The notes under the pieces: model-generated
Seen by the model: the letters and a program-made list of their open reading frames with translations, nothing else
What the model was told of the DNA's origin: nothing
The model's database searches: none
Position numbers and translations under genes: made by a program
Assembly (NCBI GenBank): GCA_026260175.1
Contig: JAKCWW010001892.1
Coordinates: 16,913-54,221 of the forward strand
DNA length: 37,309 nucleotides
Source: Reticulitermes lucifugus
Lineage: Eukaryota > Arthropoda > Insecta > Blattodea > Rhinotermitidae
Direction of reading: 5' to 3'
In this document: positions 29,408 through 37,309 of the stretch, one piece after another
Numbering within the stretch: position 1 is the first letter of the stretch
Layout: each line of letters opens with the position of its first letter

Positions 29408-30720
29408 ATTAAAACAACCCAAGTGAATAAATGAATAAGTTTGGATGAATTTAGTTTACGTATGCAGTCGTAGTTCAGAGTACATGTGTCCGAGTTCATG
29501 CAACACCGGGTTTTACGGCACTCATATTTTTTAATTGCTTTTGCATACATTTGCATTGGTCTGTCTTTTCCTTCCTATCTGTGTTTTCTAAATAGTGGAA
29601 CATTATTGGCACTAGGATGCCTTTCCTCGTCACAAAATGCTAGATCTGTCGTTCTGTTGTGCTGTAAACTTATATGTGGGTGTTGCCATATTGATTACTG
29701 TCCCATTTACATCTAGTTTTGAATACGTGAATAAGCAAATAGAGTAACAATTTCCTAAGATGACATTATGAAGCCTCTCTTTAAGCGCCTCACGTACGCG
29801 AATTCGTCTGCACCTAATGTCAGACCAAGGGGATTTGGCACAGCCTTTGAACTATGACGACATTGTTTATACGTAAGTTTGCAGACGCCAAGGCCAGGAT
29901 GTCTTAAGGCATGTGCTGTAATATGTTGTAAGGATACTTGTCATCACAACACCCTCGTGTATTTGTTCTCTTATTATGTTGTCTTTTTCCCTGACCTGTA
30001 TAAAAACGCGAAGTTATCGAGATGGCAAAAATATTTCCTGCTTTTATGCAACCAGAAAATTCGGCACCGTTATCACCCAAAGCTGTCATTGGTTTTGTCG
30101 TGAGGCGGCTGAATTTAGTTCCCACCTTCACATCCTGTTTATTTCCTTAGGATACGTTTTAATATTATCCTTTTAAGAACACGTAGACATCCCAGTGTTC
30201 TCTTCCCACGGACTTTTCTTACCGTGGGTTAAGTTCAAGTTTGTAAGCAAATGTTCTTCTTCCCTGACACGCTGTTGTATAAAAAATCCTGGGGCAGCCA
30301 AATACTGCGTGTAGGATCCGTAAAGTGACGTGCACATGTGCACCCCATAAGAGTATGAGATACGGGAAGACGTAGGAATGCTTTGTACAGAAAGACAAGT
30401 CGGATTTCTGAAAGGGCTCAGCTAGCTACTTTCACGTGCATTCTAATTTCCATTTCAGCACCAGTACGACTTAAATATTACCGCAGAACGCAGAACTGTA
30501 TGGAATGATGAAAACGCCAATTTCGTGTTAAAAAAAGAAGAACAGATAAATATGTAACAGGACATCTTTCAAACGTGCGTGATGTTAACTTTATGAACTC
30601 CGTATTAATACATTAAAATTTCATTTGTCGTATTTGGTAACGATGCGAACTGCGACTTAGTCCGCTTTTCTTGCAGTTGACATAGTGGAAGGTTACTGTT
30701 CTGAGCTATAATCTTATGTT
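29408..30720. other. No recognised feature
   Basis: About 1.3 kb. Overlapping frames at 29879-30176 on both strands have no family resemblance. Confidence 0.4.
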
Positions 30721-31134
30721 TTATACATTACACCAGAAAATATTTGACGTTTGTTGCGTAGGATTGTTTTGTAACTGCTCTTCTCTGCCATTTTGTTTCC
30801 CTTTTCGCATTATTGTGATGATCTTTATGGCTTTATTTTGAAATTTTTGCTTTCTCAAGGATGAGAATTCATAGGAACTGTGAATGGTATGGGGCATAAA
30901 ATAAGGTGAAAGTGGAGTAGATAGTGCAGAGTTTACTGCTGTTTTGTTGCTATTGCAAACTTGAGGCTTTTTACTGTTTGTCCTCTCATTGTCCTCAGTA
31001 AGGAATATGTTGAAGCGATTACTGTATCCGGTCGAGAAATTCTTCTCGTAAATACCGAACCCAAACTTTACAGGGCAGGATAGGTCACATTTTCTGTGCG
31101 ATCTTTGCGAGTTTTTTCTGTCATTCAGAGACAT
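30721..31134 (-). CDS. Open frame of 137 residues, unknown, probably not a gene
   Basis: The longest gap-free open frame that does not clearly overlap a recognised repeat. It starts MSLNDRKNSQRSHRKC and ends TQQTSNIFWCNV. The composition is rich in Ser, Asn, Lys and Thr, with no signal peptide, membrane segment or motif that I can name. QKFQNKAIKIITIM faintly resembles a block near the end of some LINE RT proteins. A length of 137 codons can arise by chance in 37 kb over six frames. No splice sites or polyadenylation context were judged convincing. Confidence 0.15.
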   Translation of the reverse strand: MSLNDRKNSQRSHRKCDLSCPVKFGFGIYEKNFSTGYSNRFNIFLTEDNERTNSKKPQVCNSNKTAVNSALSTPLSPYFMPHTIHSSYEFSSLRKQKFQNKAIKIITIMRKGKQNGREEQLQNNPTQQTSNIFWCNV

Positions 31135-31369
31135 ACATTAAGGCCGTTATTGCGGACATTAACACACGACAGCCACGTTCTTAATGTTTACAAGTCGCTC
31201 TTTGCTTTGTACAGAATAACAGCAATGGAATGTGCAGCAGTGAAGCTCTGGAACAACAGCTTATAGGACCGGGAAATACTTCTGCGCAGACCCATAACAC
31301 AGCCACAATCCTATCTTGCATACGCAGTAGAACGTTCTTCGTTAATCTTGGCGAGAACTGAGATTCTTG

Positions 31370-31560
31370 CTGCGGTACTTGTGAAGACTGCGGACTTCTG
31401 GAATGGTGGCACCGTGTAGTCTGGTAGATGTGTACCGAAGTTTCAGAGGAACCTGTTTCATCCATCATCAGGACATATCTCTTGATGACGGAGGCAGCAG
31501 GTTTGTCTGAAACGATACTCTTCTGCTGCGCTACATGGCGTCACATTCAGGAGGACTGCA
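31370..31560. repeat. Inverted-dimer foldback element, two cores
   Basis: The left half on minus has CUGAUGA (31465-31471), an extra U, a partly paired hairpin, GAAAC (31440-31444) and the body ACCAGACUACACGG. The right half on plus has UUGAUGA (31482-31488), GAAAC (31509-31513) and GGCGUC (31537-31542), with GUC at the expected cleavage site. The halves are 10 bp apart, tail to tail. The outer ends share GGACTGCAGTCC / GACTGCGGAC-type strings. Confidence 0.75.
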
Positions 31561-31584
31561 GTCCTATTATTTAATGTGAATTAT

Positions 31585-31765
31585 GTCGACACTTGTGGCC
31601 TTCGGATTGTGGTCCTCTGGTTTACGACACAGTGTAGTATTGTACGTAGTAACAAACGTTTCTGAGAAATGTACTGTATCCGTTTTCAGGGCAGTAGTCT
31701 GGAAGTAGGGGGCATGTTTCTCCGAAACGTTAATAATGATCCTGGTGACCACGTGTGTGCGCCGT
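31585..31765. repeat. Second foldback element, adjacent
   Basis: The left half on minus has CUGAAAA (31683-31689), GAAAC (31658-31662) and UCGUA with GUA at 31623-31625. The right half on plus has CUCCGAAAC (31720-31728) with no clear CUGANGA. It lies within 30 bp of the previous dimer. The frame at 31567-31752 (-) is a translation of it. Confidence 0.65.
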
Positions 31766-32429
31766 GTAAAACGGCAAACACGACATGCTGGTTTTTATTA
31801 AAAATAAAACTTTTTTTGTCTTAGAGCCGCTTAGCTTTTTAGGCCTTGTCCATCATCCAGTATCAGTTTAGTGCGAATTTTGTATTTTAAGCACTCGGCA
31901 ATGGACGAAGTTACCATCGTCAGAAACTTGGTGAAGTTTTTCTGTTTGAATAACTAGCTAGGAACACTCAAGTTGTAGGTTTGCAAGACATAACCTGTGT
32001 CTGTGATGGCGAACCATTGACACCGGTGTCAGTTTTAACACCGACTTGAAATTTCGATGGCACTATTCAATATATATTTTTCTGTATTTATGGCGTTCGT
32101 TGATAAGTCACTTGTCCGCTAAGGCATAATTTCCTGCGTAAAATTAATTTTTGTTGTTATTCTATGCGTTCACACCTGATACCAAGTATGTTCCCCCAGA
32201 GTAAGGTAAGTACAGGAGAACAAAATGAGTTTATTGCTGGAATTGTTTCTGTTTCGATAAGAGGCAAATCCGTTCAGTAAGTCGTCATACAGAGAAGGTG
32301 AGCTTAATATAAGAGCATTAAAATACAAGAATTAACTGAGTGTCCAGAATATAGCCTATGCGTTTGGAAATGTGTCATTAAGCTCAATATTCTTTGCGTG
32401 ATTTGAGGTTTTCACTCTTCTTGTACTAT
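31766..32429. other. No recognised feature
   Basis: About 660 bp. AAG|GTAAGT at 32202-32210 is a good 5' splice-site string but has no supporting exon. Confidence 0.4.
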
Positions 32430-32520
32430 CCTCAGATAGAGGCAGCAATCTCATCTGAACTAACTAAAAAGCTAGCAACACGGCGTAATATCCCAGAAGG
32501 CTGTACTCTTCATACTATTT
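32430..32520 (+). repeat. Foldback-family half element, decayed
   Basis: UCCUCAGAUAGAGGCAGCAA, a degraded GAAC, then ACACGGCGUAAUAUCCCAGA with GUA at 32485-32487. Only the plus half is present. Confidence 0.5.
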
Positions 32521-32573
32521 TTTCTTGATGGTAAGTAACTTTCGATGTATATTTGGCAGCAGGCAGCGGAAAG

Positions 32574-32594
32574 TCTCTCTCTCTCTCTCTCTCT
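32574..32594 (+). repeat. (TC)n microsatellite
   Basis: A pure dinucleotide run of about 21 bp. Confidence 0.9.
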
Positions 32595-32734
32595 GACATG
32601 TATCGTAAAGTGATTGATTTTTCCAAGTGGATAATACATCATTATACAACTCGTAAACTAGTTTTCTTTATGAAAATAATTGTCTTCTAAGATGTGACAT
32701 GTTACCTCTGACATATGTGCCAGCGATTCACAAC

Positions 32735-32845
32735 AGCTGCTTCATCCAGTTTCCGCCGAAACGTCGATACCTACTGATTACACAGCTGCACACCTAGTTG
32801 ACAGCTTCGTAGTCACCGCCGTGAGCACCTCAGAGTTCATTAATT
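32735..32845 (+). repeat. Foldback-family half element with GAAAC
   Basis: CCGCCGAAACGTCGATACCT followed by a body ending CACCGCCGTGAGCACCTCAG, the family end form. The CUGANGA side is replaced by CTTCATCCAG, so the core is broken. Confidence 0.55.
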
Positions 32846-34689
32846 TTCTACATGAAATTATCAGAGAGGCTGTAAGGTTTAGTGAATTTGAACTTGGATG
32901 TAAATCCATTTAGTGTACAGAATAGCTTACGTTATTTTCCAGAATGTAGTAGAGATGGGACTGTGTTTACAGTCTTCATGCTAAGTGCACGAAGTTGGAA
33001 CATAAAGGGAAAAATCCTCTAAATGAAAGGTGAGGGGTAAAGATTGAAATGGAATTTAAAACAACTGCCATTGGTTCCGTGGATCAAGTAGAATTCTGCT
33101 ACTTTGCTTTCTGCCCGAGTTGAATGGTTCGAGGGTGGAGCTGAGTACTCGGATGTCAGGAGTTGGAGCCGAGGGAACAGGGGAGGGGGGGGGGCCAGGA
33201 ATATGTAAAGACTCTTGTATTTTTCCTTTCCTGCAAGCCTAATGATAAATATGGAAGGGTGCTTGATGGTCGTTGTGAAGATGAGGTTCAGGAGAGTGAG
33301 GAGGAAGGGAAAGTGGGTAGGAGGAGTACCTCTCAAGTATGATAGGATACGTAGTTAATTTTAAGGGTGAAGTAACAGTTCTGATGTCACGAAACGTTCC
33401 GGCCAGCACAACTGTTACGTGGATATTGTTGTGTTTCATACCACAAATTTGTCACTTATTTCCGCCTAACATGTGCTCTTTGGGCGAGTAGTGTAGCTGC
33501 AATGCGTGAGGTGGTGTCAAATTTAATAAAATGTATTGATAAAATTCGAGTAATAAAAGTGTTATAAATAAGTGCAAATGTTACTAGGATTTCGGTTTTG
33601 TGTGGGCTCACGGGTGGTCTTGGTTTTCGCGTACATGATGTCAGTATGGAGTTTATTTTTCTTGCTGACGCAGTCCACTCTGTTAGGAACACTGTTGAAC
33701 ATTGTTGTTTGTATTTGTATTATTCAGTGTGTTTGAAAGGCCGTGCACAGTATATCATTTCTTGTTATTGTGAATTAGGTTTCCGCGCCTGGTGAAGTGA
33801 GCACTGTATATAGCCTATACATATCGTAAGGTACGTATATACATGGAGTTTCTCTTTTATTGAAATGATTAATCTATATTGCTTTGCTCCGCCATGTAAA
33901 ATTAATTTGCCGCCTTGATTCGTTTGGTTGGTTGGTTGGGTTGACGTATTTCCCGCAAGAGTGCGGGAGATGGTACAGCGCCTCTTACGGACCTACCATT
34001 GTCAAGGGCTCTGTTGTCACTACAGTGGTTGGTAGTTTATTTCCTGGTGATGTACCATGTATGTATGTATAATAATTATCCTTTATAAACATAATAAATT
34101 TCGTTCAGTCTCTTGACTATCAGTCGGATGTTCCTTAGTGGTTCTCATACTTCTGGATGATGTGTCTTTGTGTTCATGTATCAAAGGTCACATGGAATCA
34201 TTCACTGCCCCTGATAGGCCTGTAAGTTTTTGGTCAGCTGTGCGTGCAGATGGTAACTGTTCATTCACGTAACTAAAAAAATCCAAGAGTAGATTTATAG
34301 AGAAAAATGTGGAAGAGAATTGTTAACACTGTTCTTAAGTTTTAGGTGTATGTATTTCAGATACTTTACGCAAGTTTATTTTGTTTTTCTCACTACTGTA
34401 GTTTATGTTTGTGTTCGTTGTTGGTCGTAGAGTAACAGCGGCCCATGCCGAGAACGGGTATGCAGCAACTGTTTGTGTGAAAACTAACTTTAGTGCTGTA
34501 TATGAATAGACACAAATTCTGTTGCAAGTTCTTAACAACTTGTATTTTTATCCATGTAAATTGTATACTGCTGTGGAAATACAAGTCGATGAAGACGTTT
34601 ATTTTTCAAATTGTTTTCATCCTGAGATTTCAGTAAAACAATTTCCCAGTAAAGATTTCCGTCTTCCTGAGATTGACGTCTGATTTTAA
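32846..34689. other. No recognised gene, low-complexity patches
   Basis: About 1.8 kb. A G-run (33181-33194) and purine-rich DNA at 33280-33320 underlie the Pro/Leu-rich frames at 33019-33439 (-). TTGGTTGGTTGGTTGG at 33924-33940 is a short tandem. No repeat family was assigned. Confidence 0.4.
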
Positions 34690-35333
34690 ATTTGAAGCTG
34701 TTTTTGATTCAGATACGTGGGATCAGTTTTAAACAGTGGAAACAGAATGTGGACAGACATTCATTCCAAAGTTATAACAGCAAACTGCGCACATTTAGCA
34801 CACATTAAACACTTAAGATCAAAACTCCTGTCTGGAAATACTAAATCAGTACTGTATAAAACCATAATGAAACCCATACTGACTGAACGGGTCAGAAGCC
34901 TGGACGACAACAACGGAAGAAAGGAACACGCGTAGAATATTTGAACGGAAGATTGTAAGGAAAATATATGGACCCGTAAAAAAGGAGAACGCTTGAGAAT
35001 AATAACAAACGGAGATAAAGGACATATTACAGGGGCAGATATTGTAAAATTTATAAAACCCCTCCGAGTAGGATGGCATGGTAATGTTGAAAGTTGCAAA
35101 ACCAACGAATGCGAAAACAAATTGCAACAGCTACAGTGGAAGGAAGAGGCAAAGGAGGAAGATCACGTAAAAGATGGAGCGACGAGATTGAAGATAATTT
35201 AAATATAATGGGAATAAAAAAACAGGCAGGCACTTGTCAGAGGCCGTCGGGAATGGAGGAAGATTGTATGGGAAACAACGGTCCACAACGGACTGTAGTG
35301 CTTGTGGAGGAGGAGGAGGAGAAGAAGAAGAGA
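34690..35333 (+). pseudogene. LINE C-terminal region and 3' end, frameshifted
   Basis: Plus-strand pieces in successive frames: FRYVGSVLNSGNRMW and AHLAHIKHLRSKLLSGNTK, then YKTIMKPILTE (34708-34890); RRIFERKIVRKIYGPVKK-like coding (about 34930-34985); GADIVKFIKPLRVGWHGNVE (35032-35092); and QRMRKQIATATVEGRGKGGR with SRKRWSDEIEDNLNIMGIKK (35097-35225). The order matches the region after the RT palm in insect LINEs, including the basic GRxRKRW block. The 3' end is a (GAG/AAG)n purine tail at 35303-35333. At least two frameshifts. It lacks the RT core found separately at 4437-5285. Confidence 0.87.
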
Positions 35334-35425
35334 TGTGACGTCGTGTGGTCTGGTGGCCATTTACGAACATTTAGCGACGTTCGTGGTGGCATTCTGCATC
35401 TTCAGGGAAGAAGAACAATACTAGA
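35334..35425 (-). repeat. Foldback-family half element
   Basis: On minus CUGAAGA (about 35400-35406) is followed by an extra U and a poor hairpin, then GAACG in place of GAAAC. The body ACCAGACCACACGACGUCACA has GUC at 35337-35339. It abuts the LINE tail. Confidence 0.5.
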
Positions 35426-35544
35426 CGCAGCTCTTACGCCTAAGTCAGGCCACCTCCTTAATGTTGCTGTGTGACACCCCTTTCAGCAACACTGACGTTA
35501 CAGAAGCATTTAATGTTCTTCGTAATCTTTATGCACCGTCCAAA

Positions 35545-35755
35545 ACCATGGAGTCCAGACGGCTGTATGGCCCACCCAGCCTCCTATTCTGTGGGTACTA
35601 GCTGCTCTTTCCTTGGGGGTAATGAGGCCGAGACGTGAAACTGACGACTCAGCCCCATCTAGTGTCGAGTTTAAGAATAAGTGGAGCTATACTTCCACTA
35701 CCCCAAATGCCTTTCTAGAGTTCGCAGGGACACTTCACCTTCACAAAAAGAGCCT
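35545..35755 (+). repeat. SINE family C copy, 5' truncated
   Basis: GTCCAGACGGCTGTATGGCC, CACCCAGCCTCCTATTCTGT, TTCCTTGGGGGTAATGAGGC, CCCCATCTAGTGTCGAGTTT, AGTGGAGCTATACTTCCACT, ACCCC, and a tail GACACTTCACCTTCAC. The head is missing. Confidence 0.85.
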
Positions 35756-37309
35756 TCCAAGACTGCATTTCTTCAGTCCTGGGTTGGAGCTCTGTCAGTG
35801 TTTTCTGCGACTGAAAAGCTTTTAGCGGCGAAACTGTAGGAACGCCTCCAATTATATGATCGTGGTATCTCGCTCGGGGACTGTGGCCACAGCCGCTCTG
35901 CACAGCTTCCCAACTTGTGTATGGCAGTGTCAGCAAAATATTAAAATGCTTATCCTGGTTTTTCTCTAAACCAAATTGTTTGTGACTTTTATTAGTCTTC
36001 AGTTACAACTAATGCTAAAGAAAGAAAGAAAAGGAATTTGATTAAATAAAACTCTGCAGTAAGAGGGTTTAAATGGTAGCTGGCTGTAGGAACACGCAAG
36101 CATCAGAACAGTATTTCCTGACATCCAGTTCACACATTGACTGTAATACTCGTACGCTGTATTCACGAAAGGAAGTGGTGTGTATGTAGGAGTAAGGCCG
36201 TTTTAAAACTCTGAACAGCCCTGAAACCGAATTAGACAGTGAGCAAAAAATAAATCTTTTCCTCTCTATTGCTTTTCTCTTTCTGTTAAAGTTTTACTCT
36301 CAACAAGAACAAGGAACGACACTGCCTATATCGAATATATTGTGGTTATTGGATAGGGGGTTGAGGGCTGCAACCCACACAGCTGCTTCTGTTGGAACGA
36401 TACATTGCTGCTAAAGCCTCAAAGACTGATTCCTTTCTTACAGCTATTTTTCATGTTCATATGGATCCATGACCAGTACTGTGAACATCATTTCTGTGGT
36501 GTAATACTTACAAAGCTGGTAAAAATAGTTTTAAAGGAAACAGATACGTGCGATAGATAGCATACACGATGGTAAAAAAAAACACTTTCTGAGAAACTGA
36601 ATAAGAAGAAAGAGAATTTTTGTACGGTTTCAATTCTGCGAAGGTCTTCCGCAGCAGTTCATATTTCTTTCACTGTGACTTTTTATTTTCTTATGGATCT
36701 ACTTTCAGTGCCGCAAAATCTTTTCTTTCCACATACGATAATATTGACGTAATATTCTCTTCTGTAGCTGAAAACGGAGAAGAATGATGCAGTACAAATG
36801 TACTGGATTACATGTAGGTAATAAATTATTGGGAAAATACACAGGAAGTAGTTGTGTTTATAGTACATTCCACGAAGGACATAATGCAACTACAGTTTTC
36901 GACAAGAAATAATTAGTAGCCCGTTTTGTGTGGGCTACATCTTTAAGACACTGCTCACAGCTACGTGATGAGGGCCCGAAATTTGGGTATTGTGTTGTTG
37001 TTTGTGGTATTTAATCGCATTTAATTACGCAGCAGTGCAAAAGGTGGTGTGTGTAATTATGGGTGGGGATTGTTTCAAGGATACTGCAGTGTGGAGGCCA
37101 CGACAGATCTGGTCCAGAGACAGAAAGCGCCTGTCAACGGTGGCACGTAGTGGTTGGTGAAAGTTGATGGAAGTAAAATTTTGACCAAACAATGGTATTG
37201 TAGATTAGTAGGCATGTTCATGAAGTACAGGGCTGTGGCGTAATGTACGACTGTGTGACTTTCGGATTACACAGATACCGAACAAATTGCGGGTGGGCTG
37301 GCGATTGGG
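35756..37309. other. No recognised feature to window end
   Basis: About 1.55 kb of AT-rich DNA. The frame at 36683-36889 (-) is hydrophobic and aromatic-rich but unrecognised. Short AAAG repeats lie at 36018-36032. No SINE boxes or LINE frames were seen. Confidence 0.4.

Noticed and set aside
32202..32210. 5' splice site with a possible AGTAAG microexon
   Set aside because: The upstream acceptor is poor and no reading frame or transcript evidence supports it.
33371..33400. CUGAUGU followed by GAAAC on plus as another hammerhead-like core
   Set aside because: Only 3 bases lie between the boxes, too few for helix II.
33019..33439. Pro/Leu-rich open frames on minus
   Set aside because: They arise from a G-run and purine-rich DNA on plus, with no recognisable protein family.
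1..37309. Endogenous viral element or toxin gene
   Set aside because: No viral or toxin-like protein was recognised in any frame. The only RT-like coding is of LINE type.

Overview
This window reads as repeat-rich intergenic or intronic DNA from an insect. The LINE and SINE families are of a kind I associate with large hemimetabolous genomes such as cockroaches and termites (Blattodea). That placement is from recognition only, without a search. There is no bacterial-style gene organisation, no rRNA, no CRISPR array and no intact host protein-coding gene. I could not support a single host exon. Most open frames here are chance readings through repeats.

Layout by class. (1) LINE remnants: a frameshifted reverse-transcriptase segment at 4437-5285 (-) with RT motifs A, B and C readable; C-terminal/3' ends at 8195-8630 (-), 34690-35333 (+), 2412-2572 (+) and 26280-26573 (+, interrupted by an assembly gap). 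(2) tRNA-derived SINEs: family A (1-97, 3803-4027, 10158-10365, 29205-29407), family B (15220-15400, 20515-20708, 25274-25495), the very abundant family C (eleven copies from 1550 to 35755), two adjacent family D copies (27205-27678), one family E copy (12160-12425) and three weaker tRNA-like heads. (3) DNA-transposon relics: a hAT-like MITE with a degenerate 8-bp target duplication (5890-6237) and weaker candidates at 17125-17345, 21519-21720 and 24410-24673. (4) Simple, tandem and inverted repeats: a 41-bp minisatellite (11586-11835), microsatellites, and a near-perfect inverted repeat at 6512-6643.

The most interesting system is a set of about 17 loci (half-elements and inverted dimers) that share a hammerhead-ribozyme-like core. 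Each has CUGANGA or a decayed form, then a hairpin, then GAAAC, then a helix-III-like pairing. In the GUCGG family the expected cleavage position holds GUA, GUC or GUU, all of the NUH type. Many copies are inverted dimers with the left copy on - and the right copy on +. Hammerhead motifs are established in Penelope-like elements and other retroelements. These copies have an extra pyrimidine after CUGANGA and no convincing helix I, so activity is unproven.

A second item is a polypyrimidine-CAG followed directly by GTAAGT at 19781-19812, the form of a recursive-splicing (ratchet) site. It would matter if the window is a long intron transcribed on the + strand.

All boundaries and pairings were read by eye and should be taken as accurate to about 5-20 bp for old repeats.
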